Origin: Candidatus Kuenenia stuttgartensis
Lineage (GTDB): Bacteria; Planctomycetota; Planctomycetia; Pirellulales; UBA1268
Length of the DNA: 36,565 nucleotides
Direction of reading: 5' to 3'
Assembly (NCBI GenBank): GCA_945883745.1
Contig: CAMCYH010000024.1
Coordinates: forward strand, 1 to 36,565
Shown here: one piece after another, positions 23,819 through 30,162 of the stretch
Layout of the letters: each line of letters starts with the position of its first letter
Numbering within the stretch: the first letter of the stretch is position 1
Translations under genes and position numbers: made by a program
Notes under the pieces: generated by a model
Told to the model about the DNA's origin: nothing
Database searches by the model: none
Seen by the model: the letters and a program-made list of their open reading frames with translations, nothing else

Positions 23819-24280
23819 ATGCTCAATGGCCCGCTGCTTCATCCCGACATACTTCGTGTGCTCGCCCAATCCGGGCATCACTCGACCGTCCTGATTGCCG
23901 ACGGCAACTATCCTGCCCTCAACAAGCGGGGGCCGCGGGCGGAGCTGGTGTCGCTCCAGCTCATGCCGGGCATGCCGACCGTGGCCCAGGTCCTCGAAGC
24001 CATCCTCGGAGCGGTGCGGATCGACGCGGTGAACACGATGGGCATCGATCGCAGCGACTCGTATGCCGCCGCGACGCCGGGCGATCCGCCGGTGTGGGAG
24101 GAATACCGTCGGCTTCTGGCAGCGGCAGGCTCACCGTGCCAACTCGAGCCAATCGTCAAGTGGGAGTTTTACAAGGCAGTAGCCTCGGAGGACCACGTGC
24201 TCACGATCCAGACCGCCGACAAGGCCCCGTGGGCGAATCTTTTGCTGTCACTCGGCTGCCGCACGTTCACCAACCCATGA
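23819..24280 (+). CDS. fucU: FucU/RbsD-type sugar mutarotase
   Basis: A 153-residue member of the RbsD/FucU family, which interconverts alpha and beta forms of fucose, ribose or related sugars. The signature SGHHSTVLIADGNYP (18-32) contains the catalytic His and Asp (H20, D28), and the C-terminal segment FYKAVASED, IQTADKAPWANLLLSLG is typical of the FucU branch. FucU acts on L-fucose and other galacto-configured sugars, which fits an L-galactose or L-fucose substrate for the next gene. ATG 23819 has GAGAGG 8 nt upstream. Its TGA overlaps the start of the aldo-keto reductase gene by 4 nt (ATGA). Confidence 0.87.
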   Translation: MLNGPLLHPDILRVLAQSGHHSTVLIADGNYPALNKRGPRAELVSLQLMPGMPTVAQVLEAILGAVRIDAVNTMGIDRSDSYAAATPGDPPVWEEYRRLLAAAGSPCQLEPIVKWEFYKAVASEDHVLTIQTADKAPWANLLLSLGCRTFTNP

Positions 24281-25212
24281 ATACCCGCCCGCTGGGAAAC
24301 ACCGGCCTTGCCGTGCCGATCCTCTCGTTTGGTGCCTCGTCGCTCGGGCAGGAGTTTCGTGCGATCACGCTCGATGAGGCCCTCGGCAGCGTGCAGGCGG
24401 CGCTCGACTGCGGCATGAGCCTCATCGACACGAGCCCCTTCTACGGCCGTGGCATGAGCGAGGTGCTGCTCGGGATCGCCCTCAAAAACATTCCCCGGGA
24501 TCGCTACCTGCTCTGCACGAAGCTCGGCCGTTATTCCCTCGAGCATTTCGATTTCTCGGCCAAGCGGGTGGCTGAAAGTGTCGACGTGTCGCTCCATCGG
24601 CTCGGCACCGACCACCTCGACATCATCCTCTGCCACGACATCGAGTTTGTGCCCATGCAGCAGATCGTCGATGAGACGCTGCCGGCCCTGCGGAAGATTC
24701 AGCAGGCTGGGAAGGTGCGGTGCATCGGGTTCAGCGGCTATCCGCAAAAGATCTTTCGGTTTATCTGTGGGCAGGCTGACGTCGACTGTGTGCTCAATTA
24801 CAACCAATACACGCTGCAAAACACCCGCTTCGCTGACGAGACGATTCCGATGCTCAAGGCGGAGGGGATCGGCGTCATGAACGCCGGTCCGTTCAGTGCC
24901 CGCCTCCTCACCGACGCACCGCTCCCGGCCTGGCTCAAGGAGCCGGAGGAGGTGAAGGCGGCGGCCCGGCAGGCGGCGGAGCTCTGCCGAGTGCGGGGCA
25001 GTTCGATCGCGAAGCTCGCGCTGCAGTTTGCCATCGCCAACCCCGACATCGCCACGACCGTCGCCGGGAGTGCGAATCCGCAAAACGTGCGGGCCTGGGC
25101 GAAATGGGCCGCCGAGCCGCTCGACACCGAGCTGCTTCGTGACGTGCAGGCGATCTTCGCGCCGGTGAAGAACATCGGCCACGCGGAGGGATTGCCGGAA
25201 AACAATGCCTGA
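24277..25212 (+). CDS. L-galactose / L-fucose dehydrogenase (aldo-keto reductase family)
   Basis: A 311-residue aldo-keto reductase. The catalytic tetrad is visible: D51 and Y56 in IDTSPFYG, K82 in CTKLGRY, and H120 in CHDIEF. Long stretches (RPLGNTGLAVPILSFGASSLG, TKLGRY, FDFSAKRVAESVD, LDIILCHDIEF, IVDETLPALRKIQQAGK, LALQFAIANPDI) match what I remember of plant L-galactose 1-dehydrogenase and bacterial L-fucose or D-threo-aldose dehydrogenases. The enzyme oxidises C1 of a galacto-configured L-sugar to the lactone with NAD(P). It overlaps the FucU gene by 4 nt and the lactonase gene by 1 nt, a strong sign of functional coupling. L-galactose versus L-fucose (6-deoxy-L-galactose) cannot be separated by sequence; the downstream uronate enzymes favour L-galactose. 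Confidence 0.85.
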   Translation: MNTRPLGNTGLAVPILSFGASSLGQEFRAITLDEALGSVQAALDCGMSLIDTSPFYGRGMSEVLLGIALKNIPRDRYLLCTKLGRYSLEHFDFSAKRVAESVDVSLHRLGTDHLDIILCHDIEFVPMQQIVDETLPALRKIQQAGKVRCIGFSGYPQKIFRFICGQADVDCVLNYNQYTLQNTRFADETIPMLKAEGIGVMNAGPFSARLLTDAPLPAWLKEPEEVKAAARQAAELCRVRGSSIAKLALQFAIANPDIATTVAGSANPQNVRAWAKWAAEPLDTELLRDVQAIFAPVKNIGHAEGLPENNA

Positions 25213-26054
25213 TGAAAATCGACTCCCACCAACACTTCTGGGTGTACTCCGCAGATCAGTATCCGTGGATCGGCGCCGGCATGGAACGGCTCGCCCGCGA
25301 TTATCTGCCAGCCGATCTCGAGGCTGTGGCCACGCCTGAGGGCGTCGCGGGCAGTGTGGCCGTGCAGGCGCGGCAGTCGCTTGCCGAGAGCCGCTGGCTC
25401 CTCGACCTAGCCAAGCGGCACCCCTTCATCCGGGGTGTCGTCGGGTGGGTCGATCTGCGCAGTGACCACGTCGCCGATGATCTGGCGACACTCGCTCCAC
25501 ACGAAGCATTCGTGGGCGTGCGGCATGTCGTGCAGGATGAGCCCGATCCGCAGTTTTTGCTGGGCGAGGCGTTTGTCCGCGGTCTCCGTCAGCTGCACCA
25601 GTTTGGCCTCACCTACGACCTGCTCCTCTATCCGCAGCAGCTGCCGGCGGCCGTGGAGCTGGTGGGGCTGCTGCCGGAGCAGCCGTTCGTGCTCGACCAT
25701 CTGGCGAAGCCACGGCTTAAGCCACCAATCAAAACGAGCGACCGCGACCAGTGGCGACGCGATATCGAGGCCCTCGCACAGCACCGGAATGTCTACTGCA
25801 AATTGTCGGGGCTGGTCACCGAGGCGGCCTGGCGGCAGTGGCAGTCGGCCGACTTTCGACCGTTCCTCGACGTCGCCCTTACCGCGTTCGGCCCCGAGCG
25901 GCTGATGTTCGGTAGTGACTGGCCGGTCTGCCTGCTGTCGGGGGACTATGCCGAGGTCGCCGGGATCGTCGAGGATTTCATCGCCGCGCTCGCGCTGGAC
26001 GAGCGGAATCAGATCTGGGGCGGCACAGCCACACGTTTTTACGGACTGAAATAG
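25212..26054 (+). CDS. Sugar lactonase of the amidohydrolase superfamily (L-fuconolactonase/L-galactonolactonase, COG3618)
   Basis: A 280-residue COG3618 amidohydrolase. It begins with the H-x-H motif IDSHQHFW (H6, H8), has GVRHVVQDEPDPQFL (102-116), LDHLAKP with H163, VYCKLSGL (194-201) and MFGSDWPVC with the catalytic Asp D236, and ends in an NAxRFYGL-type TATRFYGLK. This pattern is that of L-fucono-1,5-lactonase and L-galactono-1,5-lactonase, which open the lactone made by the preceding dehydrogenase. Start ATG 25212 overlaps the preceding stop (TGATG), so translation is coupled. Cytoplasmic, no signal peptide. Substrate range within L-fucono-, L-galactono- and related lactones is open. 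Confidence 0.87.
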   Translation: MKIDSHQHFWVYSADQYPWIGAGMERLARDYLPADLEAVATPEGVAGSVAVQARQSLAESRWLLDLAKRHPFIRGVVGWVDLRSDHVADDLATLAPHEAFVGVRHVVQDEPDPQFLLGEAFVRGLRQLHQFGLTYDLLLYPQQLPAAVELVGLLPEQPFVLDHLAKPRLKPPIKTSDRDQWRRDIEALAQHRNVYCKLSGLVTEAAWRQWQSADFRPFLDVALTAFGPERLMFGSDWPVCLLSGDYAEVAGIVEDFIAALALDERNQIWGGTATRFYGLK

Positions 26055-26064
26055 AGCACATCCC

Positions 26065-27093
26065 ATGCAAGCCCTCCTCCTCGAAAAACCAAAGCATTTC
26101 TCGTTCGTCGACCTGCCCGAACCACCGCCCCCCGGCCCGGGCGAGGCAGTCGTGCGGGTGCATGCCGTCGGCATCTGCGGCACCGATTACGGCGGCTATC
26201 TCGGCAAGATGCCGTTCTTTAGCTACCCGCGGATTCCCGGGCATGAGCTGGGCGTCAAGGTGGTGGCCGTGGGCGAGGGCGTCACACACATGAAGCCTGG
26301 CGACCGCTGCTGCATCGAGCCCTATATCAATTGTCAGGCGTGCTATTCCTGTCGGCGGGGCCTCACCAACTGTTGCGAGCACCACCAGACGCTCGGCGTC
26401 CACTGCGACGGTGGCCTGCGGCCGCTCTTCACGGTACCGGCTCGGAAGCTCCATTCCTCCCCCAATCTCTCGCACGCGCAAAATGCCCTCGTCGAGACGC
26501 TGGCGATCGGCTGCCATGCGGTCGACCGGGGGAACCCCACGCATGGTGAAACCGTCCTCATCATCGGGGCGGGGCCGATCGGTCTCTCCGCGCTGGAGTT
26601 TGCGAAACTCTCCGGGGCTCGCGTGATCGTGATGGACATGGTCGCCAGCCGCCTCGACTTTGTCCGCGACACGATGGGCGTTGCCGACACGCTCGTGGCG
26701 ACGGGCAGCGGTGCCGACGAGCAGGCGATCGCCCGGCTCACCGACGGCCGGATGTGTGACGCGGTGATCGACGCCACCGGCAGCAGCATCAGCATGGCGC
26801 GGGCTCTGGCGTTTTGCAGTTTCGGTGGGCGGCTCGTCTATGTCGGCATCACGCAGGCCGATCTCGTTTTCCCGCACGCGCCGGTGATGCATCGCCGCGA
26901 ACTCACGCTGCTGGCCAGTCGCAATGCCCTCTCCCGGGATTTCAGTCGGATCATCGGGCTCATCGAAACTGGCACGATCGACACGCGGCCGTGGATCACG
27001 CACCACGTGCCGTTTGCCGATACGATTCGCGTCTTCCCCACGCTGCTCGAACCAACGAGCGGCGTCCTCAAGGCGGTTGTCGACATGCCGTGA
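26065..27093 (+). CDS. Zinc-dependent sugar-acid dehydrogenase, probable L-galactonate 5-dehydrogenase
   Basis: A 342-residue medium-chain dehydrogenase. The catalytic zinc ligands are C38 (ICGTD), H60 and E61 (GHE); the structural zinc cysteines are C90, C93, C96 and C103 or C104 (NCQACYSCRRGLTNCC). A Rossmann motif VLIIGAGPIGL follows near 165-175, with an acidic residue at the end of the second strand (VMDM), indicating NAD. Members include LgoD (YjjN) of E. coli and the Bacteroides vulgatus enzyme that oxidise L-galactonate at C5 to D-tagaturonate. It comes 10 nt after the lactonase and its product would be the substrate of the UxaE-type enzyme that starts this operon. The exact substrate is inferred from context. 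Alternatives are other polyol or sugar-acid dehydrogenases. Confidence 0.82.
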   Translation: MQALLLEKPKHFSFVDLPEPPPPGPGEAVVRVHAVGICGTDYGGYLGKMPFFSYPRIPGHELGVKVVAVGEGVTHMKPGDRCCIEPYINCQACYSCRRGLTNCCEHHQTLGVHCDGGLRPLFTVPARKLHSSPNLSHAQNALVETLAIGCHAVDRGNPTHGETVLIIGAGPIGLSALEFAKLSGARVIVMDMVASRLDFVRDTMGVADTLVATGSGADEQAIARLTDGRMCDAVIDATGSSISMARALAFCSFGGRLVYVGITQADLVFPHAPVMHRRELTLLASRNALSRDFSRIIGLIETGTIDTRPWITHHVPFADTIRVFPTLLEPTSGVLKAVVDMP

Positions 27094-27114
27094 GTGCGGC
27101 GCGGGCGTCAGCCC
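27094..27114. terminator. Possible two-way terminator-like hairpin between convergent genes
   Basis: The gap between the dehydrogenase stop and the converging MEKHLA gene is only 14 nt. GGGC-gtca-GCCC at 27103-27114 forms a short hairpin reaching into the 3' end of the MEKHLA gene and resembles the dispersed repeat core. It is short and has no T-run. Confidence 0.25.
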
Positions 27115-27569
27115 ACGATCTCCGTCCACCGGTCAAACGTCGCCGCCTGGCCGCGATGTCCACCATTGTCATCGGTGAGATTCCACACGATCGCCTGCTC
27201 AATCCGAAACCGCCGACCGGTCTTCGAGATCCGGATGCCGGAATAGTCATCGACGAATCCGTGCTCTCGAGTGCGGGCGAGGAGCCTTGCCCGTTCGTCG
27301 CGGTGGACCGGCTCGGCGGTGAGCCGCGAGGGCGTGCGGGTGAGTTCTTCCCAGCTCATTTCCCACAGGGCGAGGGCCGCGGCGTTGCCGTAGTTGAGCA
27401 CCGGGTCGGCCTCGGTGCCGTGGGAGACGACGACAAACGGCGCCTGAAACAGCCGCTCGGCCTGTTCGGCGGTCGAACCATCCCGCGGGATGAGCTCCCG
27501 GCCCAGGAGCCGCGCGAACGAATCGAGCAGCAGCTGCACATGGTCAACGGAAAAGGGGACGCAGCTCAT
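27108..27569 (-). CDS. MEKHLA (PAS-like) domain protein
   Basis: A 153-residue protein that consists almost entirely of a MEKHLA domain, a PAS-related fold. Characteristic blocks are FQAPFVVVSHGTEADPVLNYGNAAALALWE (about 41-70), TPSRLTAEP (79-87), RDERARLL (90-97), YSGIRISKTGRRFRIE (109-124) and GQAATFDRW near the end. Stand-alone bacterial members are of unknown role; PAS-like domains commonly sense small ligands or redox state. The ATG at 27569 overlaps the stop of the upstream alpha/beta hydrolase gene by 4 nt, so the two are translated together. It converges on the sugar operon with a 14-nt gap. Confidence 0.8.
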   Translation of the reverse strand: MSCVPFSVDHVQLLLDSFARLLGRELIPRDGSTAEQAERLFQAPFVVVSHGTEADPVLNYGNAAALALWEMSWEELTRTPSRLTAEPVHRDERARLLARTREHGFVDDYSGIRISKTGRRFRIEQAIVWNLTDDNGGHRGQAATFDRWTEIVG

Positions 27570-28462
27570 TTCGATACGCTCTTTTGCAGGCGGGCATCAA
27601 GAAACTCGAAGATCGCCTGCTCGGCCCGGGCGGCATCAGCCCCCTTGAAACCGTGGCCTGCACCCTCGAGCACGACCAGGTCGGCCGGCACGGCCGCAGC
27701 CACAAGCCGTTCGATGAGCCATTGCGATTGCTCGAGAGCCACATGGTCGTCCTCGGTGCCGTGAATGCAGCGGGTGGGGGCCGCGGCAGGTGTGATCCAA
27801 AAGAGCGGACTGCCCTCGATGTGCCGTGCGCGATGGGTGGTGAGGTCGCCGCCAAACCAGAGGGGCAGCACCACGTGGGCATCCTTGCTCCGGCCGTAGG
27901 ACTTCGTGAAGTCATTGGCGCCGTAGATGTTCACCACGCAGGCCACGTCGCTCGGCTGGTCCGCGTTCCCGCCGTCGCCTTCAAACCGGGGCTCATTGGC
28001 CGTCACACCGAGCAACTGGGCGAGCGACCCGCCTGCCGATGTGCCGAGCGCGCCGATCCGCGTGGGATCGATGCGATACTCGGCCGCGTGGGCCCGCAGC
28101 CAACGGATGGCGGCCTTCACATCGTGTACCGCCGCCGGGAACTGGTGGTCGGGGGCGAGGCGGTAGGAGACGGTGGCGGCCACATAGCCACGTTCAGCCA
28201 GTTTCACACACAGGGCGTCGTGGCTTTCCCGTTTCCCGGCACGGAATCCGCCGCCGTGAATGCAGACAACGGCCGGGAATGGTCCCGCTCCTTCCCGCGG
28301 CGCCGCCATGTTAAGGAGCAGTGGCGTGCCATCGGGCACTGCGTATTCGATTGCCTCATGCCAGGTCACGGTGTCGGGCACGACTGGCGCCGCCGGGACC
28401 GGTGTGGCCGCCATCAAGATCAGGGAAATGAGAGCCGCGGCTCTCGGTGAAGTATTAATCAT
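27566..28462 (-). CDS. Exported alpha/beta hydrolase (hormone-sensitive lipase / esterase family)
   Basis: A 298-residue esterase of the HSL-like group. A signal peptide (ALISLILMAATPVPAAP) is followed by the oxyanion-hole motif HGGG (69-72), the nucleophile elbow GTSAGG with S142, and a C-terminal catalytic Asp and His in GTEDDHV and GAGHGF. Planctomycete sugar-catabolic loci often carry such secreted esterases; possible substrates are acetylated polysaccharides or other esters, which is inference. An in-frame extension upstream to 28528 lacks a signal, so ATG 28462 is used. AGGAG occurs about 13 nt before it on the minus strand, a rather long spacing. It overlaps the MEKHLA gene by 4 nt. 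It diverges from the UxuA-like gene. Confidence 0.83.
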   Translation of the reverse strand: MINTSPRAAALISLILMAATPVPAAPVVPDTVTWHEAIEYAVPDGTPLLLNMAAPREGAGPFPAVVCIHGGGFRAGKRESHDALCVKLAERGYVAATVSYRLAPDHQFPAAVHDVKAAIRWLRAHAAEYRIDPTRIGALGTSAGGSLAQLLGVTANEPRFEGDGGNADQPSDVACVVNIYGANDFTKSYGRSKDAHVVLPLWFGGDLTTHRARHIEGSPLFWITPAAAPTRCIHGTEDDHVALEQSQWLIERLVAAAVPADLVVLEGAGHGFKGADAARAEQAIFEFLDARLQKSVSK

Positions 28463-28688
28463 GTCAGTAGAGAGGCTCCTCCAGGATCGTGTGCGGGAAG
28501 GCGAGCAAGCCGCGCGACATTCTCTCAAAATCTCTCAAAAAATACGCTGTGGCCGAAGTGGCGGCCATGGGTGATGCCGGCAGATGCCGCGGAGGCTTTT
28601 GGGGGATTGCGCGGGCTGAAAGGCTGACGAATTGATCCGGCGGTAGCGCCATGGCATGGTGGCCCCCAGACCTCCCCGGTGCCGCCCC
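28463..28688. promoter_or_regulatory. Divergent region with a tandem 10-bp repeat
   Basis: No gene is visible. TCTCTCAAAA is repeated twice in direct tandem at 28521-28530 and 28531-28540, a one-helical-turn period. This is a possible regulator site between the esterase and UxuA-like genes. Neither gene shows a clear -35/-10 pair. The UxuA-like ATG at 28689 lacks a good Shine-Dalgarno. Confidence 0.35.
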
Positions 28689-29627
28689 ATGAAACTCGCG
28701 ATGATCGTCAACCCTTTCACCGAGCACACGCTTGCGCTGGCCGCGCAGGTGGGGGTCGAGGAGATCGTGCTCACCTATCCCGGCCCCGGGGTCGCGCCGC
28801 TCTTGGCGGCCCGCCGGATGGTGGAGGCGGCCGGCATGCGGCTGGCGATCGTGGAGCGAAAGATTCCACACCTGAAGATGGTGCATGGCCTGCCGGGCCG
28901 TGAGGGGGAAGTTGAAAACTTTTGCACGCTCCTCCGTGACATGGCCGAGGTGGGGCTCACCGTCGCCTGCTACAACTGGATGCCGAGTGAAGATTGGCAG
29001 CGGACGAGTGCGACCGTCCGCGAGCGGGGCGGATCGTGGGTGACGGAGTTTAACCTCGCCGACGTGGGCACCAACGTCACCGACGCCGACGGCCAGCCCG
29101 CAGCGAGGACAACGGCCGCCATGCTCTGGGAAAACCTCGAGCGGTTTCTGCACGAGGTGCTGCCGGTGGCCGAGGCGTGCGGTGTGCGGTTGGCCCTCCA
29201 CCCCGACGACCCTCCGCTGGTGGTGTTCAACGGGCAGCCACAGATCATCACCTCCAATGAGGCCTTGCAGCGGGTCGTCGCGCTCGCGCCGTCGCCGGCC
29301 AACGGCATCTGCTACTGCGTCGGGTCGCTCTTTCCGGCAGGCAATGACGTCGTGGCCGGCATTCGCGGGCTCGGGCCGCACATCGCGTTTGTGCATGCCC
29401 GCAATGTCCGCGGCACGGCCACGCACTTCACCGAGACCTGGCACGACAACGGGGCGATCGACATGCCGGCGGTGTTTCGGGCGCTCAAGGACGTCGGCTA
29501 CACGGGCAGCGTGCGGCCCGACCATGCCCCGTCGATGGCGGGCGAGACCAACGAGACGCCCGGCTACGAGATGCTCGGCCGCCTCTTCGCCGCCGGCTAC
29601 CTCCGCGGCTTGATGCAGGCGGTGTGA
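28689..29627 (+). CDS. uxuA: D-mannonate dehydratase-like protein (UxuA family)
   Basis: A 312-residue TIM-barrel enzyme resembling UxuA, which dehydrates D-mannonate to 2-keto-3-deoxy-D-gluconate. Matching blocks are VACYNWMPSEDWQRT (92-106; CYNFMP..DWTRT in UxuA), RLALHPDDPP (167-176), ANGICYCVGSL (204-214), FVHARNV (234-240) and VRPDHAP (275-281). Metal ligands would be H171, C210, H236 and D278. The protein is shorter than E. coli UxuA (394) and ends with GRLFAAGYLRGLMQAV, as do UxuA proteins (GRLxxxxxLRG). It lies downstream of the operon, beyond two minus-strand genes, and would complete the D-fructuronate branch. Start ATG 28689 begins the first barrel strand. Divergent length leaves room for another sugar-acid substrate. 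Confidence 0.8.
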   Translation: MKLAMIVNPFTEHTLALAAQVGVEEIVLTYPGPGVAPLLAARRMVEAAGMRLAIVERKIPHLKMVHGLPGREGEVENFCTLLRDMAEVGLTVACYNWMPSEDWQRTSATVRERGGSWVTEFNLADVGTNVTDADGQPAARTTAAMLWENLERFLHEVLPVAEACGVRLALHPDDPPLVVFNGQPQIITSNEALQRVVALAPSPANGICYCVGSLFPAGNDVVAGIRGLGPHIAFVHARNVRGTATHFTETWHDNGAIDMPAVFRALKDVGYTGSVRPDHAPSMAGETNETPGYEMLGRLFAAGYLRGLMQAV

Positions 29628-29768
29628 CGCTCGAGCACGCATGAGTATGTGGATGACTGGGTTTCCGCGAACCAGGAATCACGTGGGCCGGAAGACTGCG
29701 GTTTTCGCTGGTGATAACCTATCACCATGAGTGCCGACGCTATGTGGACGCAAGCCGGAGGCGATGAG
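29628..29768. promoter_or_regulatory. Leader of the nucleotidyltransferase gene with a perfect palindrome
   Basis: GGTGATA-acc-TATCACC at 29710-29726 is a perfect 7-bp-arm palindrome. It ends directly before an in-frame ATG at 29727 and lies 42 bp before the preferred start at 29769. It overlaps the expected promoter region and looks like a dimeric repressor site, as in autoregulated toxin-antitoxin operons. GGAGG at 29757-29761 is the ribosome binding site for ATG 29769. Confidence 0.55.
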
Positions 29769-30086
29769 ATGAGGCTCAGCAATCTCGAGCGGCGGGCGCT
29801 TTCACATGCGATGCACGATCTCGCCTACCGGGTCGAGATTTTTGGCTCGCGTATCGACGACGCGGCCCGCGGCGGCGATATCGATTTGATCGTATTTGCA
29901 CCGGATCTGGCGGCCGAGGACCGGCTCCGGCTCTCCCTGCGAGTGGCGGTCGCGTTTCGCAGCATCTGTGACGAAAAGATCGACGTTCATGTGATCGATC
30001 CTTACGACCTTACGGCTACTGAGCGGGCATTTTTAGCTGTGATCCGTAGTGAGCCGCTGCATCTCGGCAGGCTTGTTGGTGCGTGA
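29769..30086 (+). CDS. MNT-type nucleotidyltransferase domain protein
   Basis: A 105-residue minimal nucleotidyltransferase. The motif GSRIDDAARGGDIDL (26-40) gives the G-S-x(9)-D-x-D signature, with metal-binding D37 and D39, and a third acidic residue is likely D72 in KIDVHVID. Such proteins, for example MntA, transfer nucleotides and often neutralise a HEPN toxin partner. Here no HEPN gene lies next door: the downstream neighbour is a convergent DUF1552 gene. ATG 29727 is in frame upstream, but GGAGG at 29757-29761 is 7 nt before ATG 29769, which is preferred. A palindrome at 29710-29726 suggests autoregulation. It may be an orphan antitoxin or an independent enzyme. Confidence 0.78.
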   Translation: MRLSNLERRALSHAMHDLAYRVEIFGSRIDDAARGGDIDLIVFAPDLAAEDRLRLSLRVAVAFRSICDEKIDVHVIDPYDLTATERAFLAVIRSEPLHLGRLVGA

Positions 30087-30162
30087 TCGTCGTCTCCCGC
30101 AACGCATCGCGGTAGCCGGCCAGCCGCAGGGCGCAAGCTGGCGGGATGCCTTTGGATCTCGG
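30087..30162. repeat. Short intergenic repeat (copy 5, degenerate)
   Basis: The stretch 30122-30147 is a degenerate copy of the 27-bp unit at 19457-19483: AGCCGC, then AGGGCGCAAGCTGGCGGGATG. It lies between the convergent nucleotidyltransferase and DUF1552 genes, the same kind of place as copies 1 and 3. Confidence 0.6.

Noticed and set aside
23812..24276. N-terminal extension of the aldo-keto reductase over the mutarotase gene
   Set aside because: The mutarotase frame has the FucU signature, and ATG 24277 gives the exact aldo-keto reductase start.
25978..27129. 383-codon minus-strand frame opposite the Zn dehydrogenase
   Set aside because: The plus strand has complete zinc and Rossmann motifs; the antisense frame is a composition shadow.
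28464..29642. 392-codon minus-strand frame opposite the UxuA-like gene
   Set aside because: The plus strand carries clear UxuA blocks; this frame has no motif.
29769..30086. Complete MNT-HEPN toxin-antitoxin module
   Set aside because: No HEPN-type gene is adjacent on either side, so only the nucleotidyltransferase half is supported.
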